From Nematopogon swammerdamellus (Eukaryota; Arthropoda; Insecta; Lepidoptera; Adelidae): a stretch of DNA of 64,000 nt. A model generated the notes under the pieces. The model was not told the DNA's origin and made no database searches. It worked only from the letters and a program-made list of their open reading frames with translations. Made by a program: the position numbers and the translations under genes. The stretch spans positions 496,001 to 560,000 of the forward strand of contig OX336337.1 in the NCBI GenBank assembly GCA_946902875.1. Reading direction: 5' to 3'. Of the stretch, positions 40,615-50,290 are shown one piece after another; position 1 is the first letter of the stretch; every line of letters begins with the position of its first letter.

Positions 40615-43600
40615 CTATCTTTCTTTCTCCTCTTGATCTTGTACCTTCTCTGGCCTATATATGAGTATCACCTTAGTCACTGGTCGCCTCGACCAGCCAC
40701 TTGTCGTTATAACGTCGACTACTCGAACGCGCCCATCTTTCCCTTCGTGAACCGCCGCGATCCGACCTTTTGGCCATTCACCTCGCGCTGAATTTGGGTC
40801 TGCTATCAGTACAACATCATCAATTTTCAATTTTTCCTTTTCTTCTCGCCACTTCTGCCTAGTAGCCAACGTAGGCAGGTATTCCCTTAGCCACCTCTTC
40901 CAAAATAAGTCAGCCAGATGCTGTGATATCCTCCATTGTTTTCTTAAATATAAATCATCCGAACAGAATATGCCAGGCGTAGGAGCTCCGTTTGAGGATC
41001 CGAAGAGAAAATGATTTGGTGTGAGTGCTTCCGGGTCTCGCGAGTCTGGTGAAACGTGAGTGAGTGGCCTGCCATTCACTATGTGCTCAGCTTCAGCTGT
41101 CAATGTTTGCAGCACCTCTTCCCGGGGGGCTCTCTCCTTTAATGTGGCTCTTAATGCTATCTTGACGCTCTTTATTAATCGTTCCCAGCAGCCTCCCATG
41201 TGTGGAGCTGCCGGCGGTATAAAATGCCATTCTATTTTTCCTTGTTCTTTGAGAGCTTCCTTCATATTTATCAAAGCGCGCTTCAACTCTCTATCTGCAC
41301 CTTTAAAATTGGTACCGTTATCCGAATATATATGCGCCGGCTGCCCCCTCTTGGCGGCCATTCGCCTGAGTGCCATAATCGTGGAGTCCGTCGATAATGA
41401 CGCAACCAACTCTAAGTGAATAGCGCGCACCGTCATACAGGTAAATATCATTCCGTATCTCTTCTCATGTCTTCGGCCAATTGTCACTTCGAATGGTCCG
41501 AATAGATCCACTCCACAGTGCGAGAAACATCGCTGATGATGGGCTAGTCTTGCCAATGGTAGATCTCCCATCCTCGGCGGGCACGGCTGTGCCCGGATCT
41601 GCCGACATCTGATACATTTTGCTGCTACCGACCGTAACGTAGAGCGCGCGTTCGTAATCCAATACCGTTGTCTTAATTCATTCAGCACCATCTCCGTGGT
41701 TCCGTGCAATGCTTGTTCGTGGTAATACTTGACGAGTAGTCTGGCATACGACGACCCGCCGTCCAATATGATTGGCTCCACTGCATCAATGTAGGTATTT
41801 TTCAGTGCCTTCGCTCGGCCGTCTATTCTTATTAATCCCTCGGCGTCGATGAAAGGTGACAACGACAACAGTCGACTTCTTTTATCTAGTGGCTCTCCGC
41901 GACGTAACGTCTTAATCTCATTACAAAACGTGACCTCTTGAGCGTCACGTGCAAGTATTGTTTCAGCTTGTCTTATTCTGACTGGCAGCGCTGACGGCGC
42001 CTTACGTTTAAATCTTTCACACGCTTCGATTACTCGAGCCATTGTTCTCATTAATCGCATCCAACATGACCATCGCTCTATGCTAGGGATTAGTCCATTG
42101 TATTTATTATCTGTTATAGCAAAGGTAACTTTCCCACGCAGTTCGTCGCGTGCCAAACACGTTTCTTCTTCTTTGTTATTCTGTACCGGCCATAATGAGT
42201 CATTGTTATGTAAGAAAGCCGGTCCCATAAACCACTTATTATCTCGTTCTAATGGTTCACTTGTTGGCTTCGTCGCTAGGTCTGCCGGATTATCTCGCCC
42301 TGGCACCCATTTCCATTCAGCCGCTTCAGTGAGTTCATCGATCTCTCCGAGTCGATGCGATACAAATACTTGATAGCGACGCGGGTCGGAGGTTATCCAC
42401 TGAAGAACCGTTGACGAGTCGGTCCAAAATATTCGGCGTGCTGCCACAATTTCGTGCTCCTTTTGTATTGTTTCGGCGAGACGTGCTGCTAACAATGCTG
42501 CTTGCAACTCCAGTCGTGGGATTGTCATTGGCTTAAGTGGTGCCACTCTGCTTTTACTCGCTATAAATGCAATCTTTATGTCGTTTCCATTCACGAATCT
42601 CCAGTACGCAACCGCTGCATATGCCCTTTCGCTGGCGTCTGCAAACACATGTAACTCAGCTGTTTCATTTTTATGCCAATTGTATGCGCGGGGAATCTGT
42701 AGTCCTTTTACCTCTTCTAATCTCATTCTCCATTTGTGCCAACCTTCGGTTTCAACATCTAGCAGTAAATCATCCCACGCTATTCCGCTTCTCCACACAT
42801 CCTGAAGTAATGTTTTGGCTGCTATCGTTACCATGCCCAGGAATCCCTGTGGATCGAAGACCGACATGGCAGCGCTCAGAAACTCCCTCTTCGTGGGCCG
42901 CCGCCGGTTATCTCGCACGTCCGCGTGCAGTCGTTTTAGGCTGACGTCGAAACCGAGCGTATCTGAAGATGGATTCCATAAGAGTCCTAGGGTTCTCTCT
43001 ACAGACTCATCTAATTTAGAAAGATTAACCGTTTCAGTATTTTCTGACCCTAGGACACTTGGCTCGTTACATGTAAATCCTCTAATCTCGAAACCACCCC
43101 TTCTATGCACTTCTATAACGTCTTTTATCAGCTGCTTTGCTTCGGTTACACTTTCGACGCTGTCCAAGTAGTCGTCGACATAATGATTATTTTGTATCGC
43201 TCGCCACGCCGCCGGATATTGACCTTTGAATTGGTCTGCGTTTTTGTTTTTTATAAACTGTGCGGTACTCGGCGAGCTCGTAGCGCCAAAGAATACCGAA
43301 TTCAATACATACATATCTGGTTCATTATTCGTATCTAAGTCTCTCCATAAAAACATCTGTGCGTAGCGGTCTTGTTCTCTCATTTTTATGCGTAAAAACA
43401 TATCCTTTATATCGGCTGTAAATGCCACGGCTCTTTGTCTGAATCTCATTAAAATTCCGAGCAGGGAGGACAATAGGTCCGGTCCTGTTAGCAGGTGGTC
43501 ATTTAGACACGTGCCGTTTGTTCTTGCTGCAGCGTCGAACACTAATCTCAATTTTCCTGGTTTGTTGGGGTTTTTTACGCCAAAGTGAGGTAAAAACCAT

Positions 43601-44469
43601 CGCGGTCCGCTGGTAGGTATTTCATTTATCTTGGACGCATAACCTTCGTTGATTAATCTGACTATCTGTGCTTTATACTCGCCTGCATATTGCCCGTCTT
43701 TCAGGCACTTCCGTTCTACGCTTTTTAATCGTCGCATTGCATCTTTGAAGTTATCCGGCAGATGTGGCTCGTCGCATCTCCAAGTTAGCCCAGCCTCCCA
43801 TCTATCGTCAGGTCCTCGCCTCGATGTCCGTTCCAAAATAGCCAAGGCTCGTGCATTGTCCTTATTTTCCCTCTTCACATTAGATATTCCGATCGAATCG
43901 ATCGCGAATTCCCGTTTAACAATCTCAGCAACATTTACATCTTGTTCGTAGCAAGTTCGCACGCTTAACATTCTTTTATTTATTCTCTCATCAACATTTA
44001 TTCCGTGCACACACCATCCCAATGCAGTGCGCGATGCAGCAGGTGTGTTTATTGCGCCTCTTATAATCTCCTCGGGTAACAATACAGAGCCATTGTCCTG
44101 CCCAATAAGTACCTTCGCACGTGCCTTATTGTAACAAGGTAAAAGGTTTATGATTGGCGCTAAGTGCGGGTGCGCCAGCAATTCATCTCGGCTTATTGTT
44201 TGTTCGCCGACGTCAAAATTTTTCATTGTCGTTGCTTCTAATACTATTGTTCTCTCTGCCCCAGTTACGGGTACTTTTACTCTTTGTGACTCGCGGCTTA
44301 CACAGGCGTCGCTGACAGTTTTAAAACGTAGCATTACGCGGGGGCCCTTTAATCCTGCTCTCCTTGCTAATTTTTCATCAATTACCGTTATCGTAGAGCC
44401 ATCATCTAATAGTGCGAAGGTATCAATATTGGCCCGCGGCCCTCGAATCGTTACCGGAATCGTTTTTAG
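40615..44469 (-). CDS. pol: BEL-2 Pol region (reached by readthrough)
   Basis: In phase with gag after the TGA at 44472-44470 and open to 40615 (1284 codons after the stop). Protease: FALLDDGSTITVIDEK (catalytic DDG at 44406-44398), upstream of the first ATG (44334), so independent initiation would omit the active site. Reverse transcriptase: VFDAAA, FTADIKDMFLRI, and NNHYVDD with YVDD at 43182-43171. RNase H: HVFADASERAYAAVAYW, PRLELQAALLA, WTDSSTV. Integrase: HEQALHG and CIRCRQIRAQPC zinc region; catalytic D at 41508-41506 (GVDLFGPF), D at 41322-41320 (YSDNGTNF) and E at 41184-41182 (MGGCWE). A DUF5641-like C-terminus (LTPNHFLFG, WQ-type KRWLREYLPTL) closes it. These enzymes copy and insert the element. 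No env frame follows. Confidence 0.93.
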   Translation of the reverse strand, partial: LKTIPVTIRGPRANIDTFALLDDGSTITVIDEKLARRAGLKGPRVMLRFKTVSDACVSRESQRVKVPVTGAERTIVLEATTMKNFDVGEQTISRDELLAHPHLAPIINLLPCYNKARAKVLIGQDNGSVLLPEEIIRGAINTPAASRTALGWCVHGINVDERINKRMLSVRTCYEQDVNVAEIVKREFAIDSIGISNVKRENKDNARALAILERTSRRGPDDRWEAGLTWRCDEPHLPDNFKDAMRRLKSVERKCLKDGQYAGEYKAQIVRLINEGYASKINEIPTSGPRWFLPHFGVKNPNKPGKLRLVFDAAARTNGTCLNDHLLTGPDLLSSLLGILMRFRQRAVAFTADIKDMFLRIKMREQDRYAQMFLWRDLDTNNEPDMYVLNSVFFGATSSPSTAQFIKNKNADQFKGQYPAAWRAIQNNHYVDDYLDSVESVTEAKQLIKDVIEVHRRGGFEIRGFTCNEPSVLGSENTETVNLSKLDESVERTLGLLWNPSSDTLGFDVSLKRLHADVRDNRRRPTKREFLSAAMSVFDPQGFLGMVTIAAKTLLQDVWRSGIAWDDLLLDVETEGWHKWRMRLEEVKGLQIPRAYNWHKNETAELHVFADASERAYAAVAYWRFVNGNDIKIAFIASKSRVAPLKPMTIPRLELQAALLAARLAETIQKEHEIVAARRIFWTDSSTVLQWITSDPRRYQVFVSHRLGEIDELTEAAEWKWVPGRDNPADLATKPTSEPLERDNKWFMGPAFLHNNDSLWPVQNNKEEETCLARDELRGKVTFAITDNKYNGLIPSIERWSCWMRLMRTMARVIEACERFKRKAPSALPVRIRQAETILARDAQEVTFCNEIKTLRRGEPLDKRSRLLSLSPFIDAEGLIRIDGRAKALKNTYIDAVEPIILDGGSSYARLLVKYYHEQALHGTTEMVLNELRQRYWITNARSTLRSVAAKCIRCRQIRAQPCPPRMGDLPLARLAHHQRCFSHCGVDLFGPFEVTIGRRHEKRYGMIFTCMTVRAIHLELVASLSTDSTIMALRRMAAKRGQPAHIYSDNGTNFKGADRELKRALINMKEALKEQGKIEWHFIPPAAPHMGGCWERLIKSVKIALRATLKERAPREEVLQTLTAEAEHIVNGRPLTHVSPDSRDPEALTPNHFLFGSSNGAPTPGIFCSDDLYLRKQWRISQHLADLFWKRWLREYLPTLATRQKWREEKEKLKIDDVVLIADPNSARGEWPKGRIAAVHEGKDGRVRVVDVITTSGWSRRPVTKVILIYRPEKVQDQEEKER

Positions 44470-44475
44470 TCATGC
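44458..44475 (-). promoter_or_regulatory. Candidate gag-pol stop-codon readthrough site
   Basis: On the minus strand the gag end reads GCA TGA CTA AAA ACG, with the TGA at 44472-44470. UGA followed by CUA is the best known leaky-stop context in animals. The downstream frame is the same as gag and continues without a break through protease. A GC-rich GGGCCGCGGGCC begins 27 nt after the stop and could form a short stem. This would yield Gag alone in excess and some Gag-Pol. Confidence 0.65.
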
Positions 44476-46362
44476 TGTTCGCTCTATCTCCGTCGAATGG
44501 CGGTCTGGTCCGCCGTCAATACTGCCGTCCCGCGAGTTCCTTCTGTCCCTCTCTGCGCGGTAGCTGTCTCGCTCTGTCTCCGTCGAAGGGCGGTCTGGTC
44601 CGCCGTCAACACTGCCGTCCCGCAAGTTCCTTCTGTCCCTCTCTGCGCGGTTGCTGTCTCGCTCACTCTCTGAAGCATTATTCTCGCGGCGGCGTGGCTC
44701 TTGCCTATCATTTCGCTGGTAATTGCGTGCAACCCAGGCACCGCGACCGTTGTTATATCCGAAGTCTCTATGTAGCAACGCGTGGTGTCTTCTGTAGCAT
44801 CGTCCTACGCGGCACGTCGGCGCTCGGCAGCTGGCGACGCCATGTGACTTCCCCAGGCACTGGTAGCATCTCTTCTTCTCTTTCATCCAGTCCCAGCGTT
44901 GCACTTCCGTCATATTGCGGAATCTATTGCAATATCTCAGCTGGTGTTGCTGTCCGTTGCAACAATCGCAGCGCGGCCCTCTCTCACTCTCGCTTTCTTG
45001 CCTGGCGTTGTCATTTTCATGGCGCTCTTCTGCCGTCTGAGTAGTGTTGATCCTCGCGCCCGGCCCTCTCTTGCGTTCCTCTTTGCGCGCCGCATACTCA
45101 CGTAACGGTAGCGCCTGTGCTACACCTGCCGCAATGCAATCTTTTGCTTGTCGCTGTAGAAACTTTGCTAAGTGTCTCAACGGCGCCTCTCCGTCTGGTA
45201 TCGGCCTTCTTTGTCGCTCGTCAAACCATCCGCCGAGAAGCGGCTGTGGCAGCTTTGTCGTCACAAGCCGCAACATATCGGTAGTATTTAGGTTGGCGAC
45301 CATACCTAAATTCTCCGCCGCGGCGACCGAGTTCGCCACCTTCATCGCGAACTGCGGGAGATCTTGGTAATACATTACCGGCAAAGGCTTCAACTTTCCC
45401 AAATCTTCATTAATTTTATACATCATTGCCTCGGGCACAGCAAACTGCACCTCGAGCGCTTCAATTAGATCGTCCGCCTTCGTCTGCGCCGATGTGAGAA
45501 GCGCGTATACGGCTTCTTTAGCGGCACCTTTCAATGTGGCCCGCATCTCTCGCACAAGCTCTCCATCTGTGTGTGAGTTTAAGCGCTGGGCTTCTCTCAC
45601 AGCCTCTCTATAGTGGACCCATTCCACGGGGTCTCCTTCAAATTTTGGCAACGGCCTCACGTGTTGCCGCGCTATTAATTGTTCGCTACGTACCTGGTCG
45701 TGTTTTAGGAGGCTCTGTAGTAGCGTAGCGACATCTGATACCCTTATCACTTCGCCAGGCTCGCTCACTCTGGGCAGGTGGCTCGGCTCCGCTCGCGCCC
45801 ATTGTTCCGTTGGCGCCGGGACCGCATTCCTTTCGCCGGGTGCCCTATTGTTCCTAGCAGGTAACGTTGCTTGTGGGCCTGTCCCATGTACCGTTGCGTC
45901 TGTTTCCATTTGTGGTGCCGCTGTCTCGTATGACGAGTGCACCCATTCTTCCGTTCTCTGCTCTATTATTTCGCCACGTACAGCGCTTTGGTTTGAGCCA
46001 TCCTCTTCATCTATATCCGCCAATTCGCAATCGAGCTCCTGATCGGCCAACTCGATCTCCATTTCTAATCTCTTTTTCTGCAACGCCAACTCAGCTTTTT
46101 TCCTATTATTTGCCAGTATCGCGTGCCTCCTCCGAGACGACGTGGACCGGATACTCCGTACGCTGCCCTCTGCTGCCTCACTCGAGACACGCCGTTGTGT
46201 CAGCATTTCGCTGCTGACGGGCGGGTCTGCCCCCACTACGCCCGTACTCGACGCCTCCGGTCTTACTTCCATTGCTGTCACCTCAATGGGCGCTTCCTCC
46301 TCCATAGGCGGTGCGCCGATAATCCGCTGACTCCGACGCAGGGCTCCTGTCTTCTCTGCCAT
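44470..46362 (-). CDS. gag: BEL-2 Gag
   Basis: 630 aa from ATG 46362 (context ATAAAATGG, A at -3 and G at +4). The frame is open further upstream into the LTR, but the primer site lies there, so 46362 is the right start. From the N-terminus: basic SQRI region, acidic and proline-rich segment, a coiled-coil-like stretch rich in A, E, L and K (about 85-130), a DUF1759-type Gag core (LPKFEGDPVEWVHYREAV about 235-250), and cysteine-histidine motifs near 465-530, among them the knuckle CYQCLGKSHGVASC about 498-511. An Arg/Asp/Glu-rich tail follows, made of two 30-residue repeats (44483-44662). It ends at TGA followed by CTA. Role: capsid and nucleic-acid packaging. Confidence 0.9.
   Translation of the reverse strand: MAEKTGALRRSQRIIGAPPMEEEAPIEVTAMEVRPEASSTGVVGADPPVSSEMLTQRRVSSEAAEGSVRSIRSTSSRRRHAILANNRKKAELALQKKRLEMEIELADQELDCELADIDEEDGSNQSAVRGEIIEQRTEEWVHSSYETAAPQMETDATVHGTGPQATLPARNNRAPGERNAVPAPTEQWARAEPSHLPRVSEPGEVIRVSDVATLLQSLLKHDQVRSEQLIARQHVRPLPKFEGDPVEWVHYREAVREAQRLNSHTDGELVREMRATLKGAAKEAVYALLTSAQTKADDLIEALEVQFAVPEAMMYKINEDLGKLKPLPVMYYQDLPQFAMKVANSVAAAENLGMVANLNTTDMLRLVTTKLPQPLLGGWFDERQRRPIPDGEAPLRHLAKFLQRQAKDCIAAGVAQALPLREYAARKEERKRGPGARINTTQTAEERHENDNARQESESERGPRCDCCNGQQHQLRYCNRFRNMTEVQRWDWMKEKKRCYQCLGKSHGVASCRAPTCRVGRCYRRHHALLHRDFGYNNGRGAWVARNYQRNDRQEPRRRENNASESERDSNRAERDRRNLRDGSVDGGPDRPSTETERDSYRAERDRRNSRDGSIDGGPDRHSTEIERTA
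44483..44662 (-). repeat. 90-bp tandem duplication in gag
   Basis: Two 90-bp units (44483-44572, 44573-44662) encode 30-residue copies of the form ERDSxRAERDRRN then RDGSxDGGPDR. In frame, so the tail length can change without loss of the frame. Confidence 0.85.
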
Positions 46363-46445
46363 TTTATCTATTTTAATTAGACTAAATAAAATACCTTGCA
46401 CGTCCGTAGGTCGCTGGTCTAGATCCGGCTCGAAGGACCATCCGA
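46363..46445 (-). other. BEL-2 leader with tRNA-Tyr primer binding site
   Basis: ATCCGGCTCGAAGGACCA on the plus strand (46423-46440) is identical to the 3' end of eukaryotic tRNA-Tyr including CCA, so the element RNA has the exact 18-base complement. A 5-nt spacer (46441-46445) separates it from the 5' LTR. The leader to the gag ATG is only 60 nt. Confidence 0.9.
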
Positions 46446-48643
46446 TGTACGCGACTCGCCGGCCGCGCGCGCCGCTCCGACGCGCCGCCGCCGATTTCGG
46501 CGGGCGTGACCTCCGATGCTGCGGACTGACCCCGCTCTCGCGAAGTGTCCTCAACTCCTCACCCCGCCGCCGTGTGTCGCGCGCTCGCCCGCGTCGCCGT
46601 CCCGTTGATTCGCCGTTCGCCCGACTGCCGCACTGACACGGAGCAGCCGAGTGCGCGCGTAGGGTGACGCGTACCGCTCAGCGACGATCGGCGAATCTTC
46701 TCTCTCTGTTCGACCTGTAGGCTTGAAAGGAACCTAAGGTCCTAACTGGCGACTGTTCTTTAAAAATAAAATCACGGACTTGCGACACAAACGAGCTCCC
46801 CACTCAATGTTGGACCGTCTCCAGCGTAGTCCGACGATCGCGGTATATAACGCGTGGGCAAGGTATTTATTTATAGTCAATTTACTACAGCTATTAATCT
46901 GTTACTTTACTGACTCCAAGACTCTACACTATATCCTATCACTTTTACTTTATGAGGTGACAATTTAACGCTAAAGGCACACTATTTCTCTCCAACTTCC
47001 AAGCTTAATTTTCAACACAATATATTTTCCTTTATCTTTCTGAGTTGACTGTTTCTCGCGGGTGTTGAAGGCAGACTAACCGTCAAACTGTTTCTTCCAA
47101 ACTCAATAACTTGTACACATTGTCACTGCATACCCCCTCCGCGTGGTCCATGACCATTCCATGTATATAAGCCCCTATTGGTTCGTTACCTTTTTCTTAC
47201 ATAATACCCAACATTCCCGCCTACCTTTTCGTCAATGTTATTGGTTCCTTTCGTCGGTATGTCACCATTACATAACCTTGCCCCCCGCCTATATAAAACG
47301 AACCTTCGGACACGCCTTATTCCAATTTGAATGAGAAGCTCCATTTATTTACAATTTCACATACAAAACACACATATTACATTTTGAATACAACAATAAT
47401 AAATCACATAAAAACTTACAATAAAATACTTCCAAACATTTCCGTAAACATTGCTATTAAACTTACTTCAATTTAATTATAAATGGTGCGGTTAGACCTT
47501 TATAATCATGTACATATTATACTTAAATACATTTTATATCAAATACTCAATCATTTCATCACATTACATCATTTTAATTCGCTCAATATGCCCAATGCTT
47601 TGACCAGGCGGTCATGGTACATTTATTTCCATATATCCACATAATCCAATAAACATAGTATAAAGTTTATTAGCTTTTTCCAATAATTCAGTTCCACTAC
47701 ATCCATCACCTACTTATTACGTACCTACATACTATAATGATACAATTTTACAATTATCAAACACTCCTAATACAAAATATTAATTGATTGGCCGCTTTTA
47801 ATTTCCTAAACACGTACATAGGAAATAACACATACGATTACATATACCTAAAAATATTTTAAGATGGTCAGCGTCTAACGGTAAATAGTTTCCGGAAAGA
47901 TACTTTCTAGGCCTTTTGTCTTTCGGTTACAAAGAGCTTTGAAAGTTTATTACTGCGTTCTCATTCTATTTGCGCAATAGAGTCGTCTTACAAATTTGAA
48001 TGTCTTTACCACTCTTTAGAATCCAAAATCATTCATATTTTTAAAGAATTGTCCAAATATCTTTGTTTTGCGTTTTTAAATGAACTTTACATCCATCTAA
48101 CATCCTGCAATTTAGCTGGTCTTTTAGCCACGCTCAACAAACTATAAAGAATGCAACATTTTGTTTAACTCTATTCAGCATTTTATTTTTTAATGTTTTA
48201 TCGCCTATTCATTTCAGTATGTCTTTCACTCTTTTTGAATGGATATTGCGCTTCTATTCTCATAATATTTCTACCCCAATCCTTTCGAAAATTTCTCTTT
48301 TATTGCGGGCGGGTTTTCAATTTAGATTTCTCTACCATAAAGTTACTTCACACGAGAAAGACAATAATTTACTTTTACGACATATTTGACAATACCAACT
48401 TTCTGAAATCAACAATTAATATTTTCGTACGTTATTTATGGCTTCCTTCGACATTTGTATCTTGTTTGTTTTTTAGTAAACTTTTCAATATTCTGAATGG
48501 ATGTACCAAGCCTTTCTTTCAATATTTCTAAACTATATTTCACAGTAATGGTTCTAACGAAAACCTAGCCTTTGAGACGCTCCCCTTACAAATTCGTCTC
48601 GCTCAATATATTTTTCTACAATACTTCGGGCGGGTCGGCTACA
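46446..48643 (-). repeat. BEL-2 5' LTR
   Basis: 2198 bp copy of 37611-39808. The plus strand reads TGTACGCGAC at the left and GGGCGGGTCGGCTACA at the right; GTAAC follows. Promoter and poly(A) signals on the minus strand were not assigned with confidence. Confidence 0.95.
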
Positions 48644-49068
48644 GTAACTATTAAGTAATCTGTGGTATTGGTACAATTTTAGCGTTTATTTTAGCACGAC
48701 GTTTGATAAGAAACAAAATAAAGAGGAAAAAACAGAAAATATATTGTTTTTATAGAAACTGACACGGTTGGATACATCACATACAACATCCGTGATGTCA
48801 GCCCATAACACATTTGTGAACTAGGTGCCATGTCAGTGCTTCCCTTCGGTCGTGTCGGTTGCACTGAACTGGACGGAAAACACAAACTATTTACATAGGT
48901 AGCCGTTTCGACGGACCTTTCATTCAGTGCGGTGGTACCAACCCGGGCGGGTTAAACCCTACCACCTAGTAATATAAGAAGGGAGTCATCTGAGATCTAT
49001 GTGGATAAAGAAATGGATAAGTACCTATATAAAGATAACTTAATCATTTGCACATCAGTCCACCTTGT
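48644..49068. other. Harbinger-like interior right of BEL-2
   Basis: Non-coding except for the short minus-strand remnant described at 48998-49071. Contains the Rep-A tail. Confidence 0.4.
48745..48989 (-). mobile_element. Rep-A tail, copy 6 (hybrid subfamily)
   Basis: Minus strand: ATGACTCCCTTCTTATATTA, GGTAGGGTTTAACCCGCCCG, GGTACCACCGCACTGAATG, TGTTATGGGCTGACATCACG, GTTTCTATAAAAA. The start coincides with the Rep-B/Rep-A junction seen at 12800. It cuts the Harbinger-like minus-strand frame. Confidence 0.65.
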
Positions 49069-49071
49069 CAT
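48998..49071 (-). pseudogene. Possible MADF/Myb-like Harbinger protein, N-terminal remnant
   Basis: ATG at 49071 (minus) opens MTRWTDVQMIKLSLYRYL and ends at a stop after about 24 codons, next to the SINE insertion. An N-terminal W-T-D followed by an I/L-K-L and L-Y-R spacing recalls the start of MADF domains in Harbinger accessory proteins. The match is very short and could be chance. Confidence 0.3.
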
Positions 49072-49239
49072 GGTGCCGTAAACAACCAAAAACACGAAGA
49101 AAACTTTTTTGCACCAACAAACATCGTGCGAGACGCTCCTCTCGAACGCCAACTAATAAGCATGCATGAACTCGTTCGCGCGCGAACGACGCTGCGTTCG
49201 TGCACGCATGCGAGCTTGCGAGAACTGTCTACACGGTGC

Positions 49240-49296
49240 GTGAATGCGTTCGAGAAGCATTTCTCGTGCGTGAACTCGCATCGTGTCAACCAGGCA
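49240..49296 (-). repeat. Right terminal inverted repeat of the Harbinger-like element
   Basis: CTCGCATCGTGTCAAC (49275-49290) and TTCTCGTGCGTGAA (49261-49274) mirror the left end. TTA follows at 49297. Confidence 0.55.
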
Positions 49297-49299
49297 TTA

Positions 49300-50094
49300 G
49301 TGGCCTGGTCTGTGCCCCGCCGCCGCCGCTCTCGTCCACGCCGCCTCCGCACCGCATCGCAACTAATCGCAAGCTCGCTATACACGAATACATTTTAACT
49401 TTATTGTCTGAAAGAAATGGGAAAAAAGTTAAAACGAAAAGAGAACTCTGCGAAATTGAATAAGTTTTCACTTTGCACAGACTATTATCTTAGAACACTG
49501 TTCCGTTATAATATCGCGCACATGGCCGTGCGAACTTTTTCTTGTTTAAACACAAAAAAGTTATTCTGTGAAACTTTCTGCAAGACTTTAAAATTAAAAC
49601 TAACAAACGATCCTGCAGCTACAGCTGTTCACAGATTATTATCAACAAACGAGTCATTCACACGACTTTGTCATTATTATTTTGTATTTATTTAAGAAAT
49701 CAAACAGTAACTACCTACATAGAAATAAGAGAACATAACACATTATTAAAACCACAATTATTATAACACCAGTTGAATTTAATTTAGTTTATAGTTTGCT
49801 GTTGTTTTTTTTACCCTTATATACCAATAGCTTTATGGTTTAATTGTTTCTTTGTTAATGAAAAATCAAATTAATAAAAAATACACCAGTGAAGATTATT
49901 TAAAAACAAAATAGATAAATAAGACAGATGAAAGGAAACAAAATACAACGTGAACATAAATTCAAACAAAAACACAAGATGTAACATGAAATAAGAAACG
50001 AAAACCAAAATACCGGAATTATATCTGATTGATAATACTACTCTTAGATCGAACAAAAATTTAAACTAATTTGTTATCCTTTACCTTTAATAAA
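49300..50094. other. Unassigned sequence
   Basis: No gene recognised. A frame ending IHEYILTLLSERNGKK (about 49380-49460) superficially recalls transposase N-termini but has no further support. The remainder is AT-rich. Confidence 0.35.
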
Positions 50095-50290
50095 ATCCAA
50101 CGTCTGCTTTCTGTCTGTCTGTCTGTCCGCTTATAACTCGAGAACCACTGAACCGATTTTAATACAGTTTGCTTCTGCAGATAGCTTGGTTCTTCCCATC
50201 AATTATAGGCTACTTTTCATCACGTTAAATGGCTTATGAGGTTAGCAGAGAAGTCAAATATGAGAGCGGGCGGAGCCGCGGGCATAAACT
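50095..50290 (+). repeat. Rep-D-like interspersed repeat
   Basis: CTGTCTGTCTGTCTGTCCGC, GAGAACCACTGAACCGATTT and the end GGGCGGAGCCGCGGGCATAA are a common lepidopteran repeat end. No coding content. Confidence 0.5.

Larger units (their letters stand above)
37606..48648 (-). mobile_element. BEL-2: complete BEL/Pao LTR retrotransposon with 2.2-kb LTRs
   Basis: The element is 11033 bp (37611-48643) and is flanked by the 5-bp duplication GTAAC (37606-37610 and 48644-48648). The transcribed strand is minus, so the 5' LTR is 46446-48643. LTRs are 2198 bp each, TG to CA, with one difference seen (37926 against 46761 region). Order on the minus strand: 5' LTR, 5-nt spacer, exact tRNA-Tyr primer site, gag, in-phase TGA, pol, about 800 bp of untranslated sequence, G-rich purine tract, 3' LTR. 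All catalytic motifs are intact. Near-identical LTRs point to a very recent insertion. Confidence 0.95.
35839..49299. mobile_element. PIF/Harbinger-like DNA transposon, split by BEL-2 and a SINE
   Basis: The left end, TGGTACGTTGACACGATGCG (from 35842), and the right end read in reverse, TGCCTGGTTGACACGATGCG (from 49296), share GTTGACACGATGCGAG, then TTCACGCACGAGAA and TTCTCGAACG further in. Both sides carry TTA (35839-35841 and 49297-49299), the three-base target duplication expected for this superfamily. An ATG frame opens inward from each end (35999 plus; 49071 minus, beginning MTRWTDVQMIKL). Within it lie BEL-2 (37611-48643) and a Rep-A tail (48745-48989). No complete transposase survives. 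Confidence 0.5.

Noticed and set aside
46363..46554. Upstream extension of the BEL-2 gag frame
   Set aside because: It reads through the primer site into the LTR; ATG 46362 has good context and lies just after the leader.
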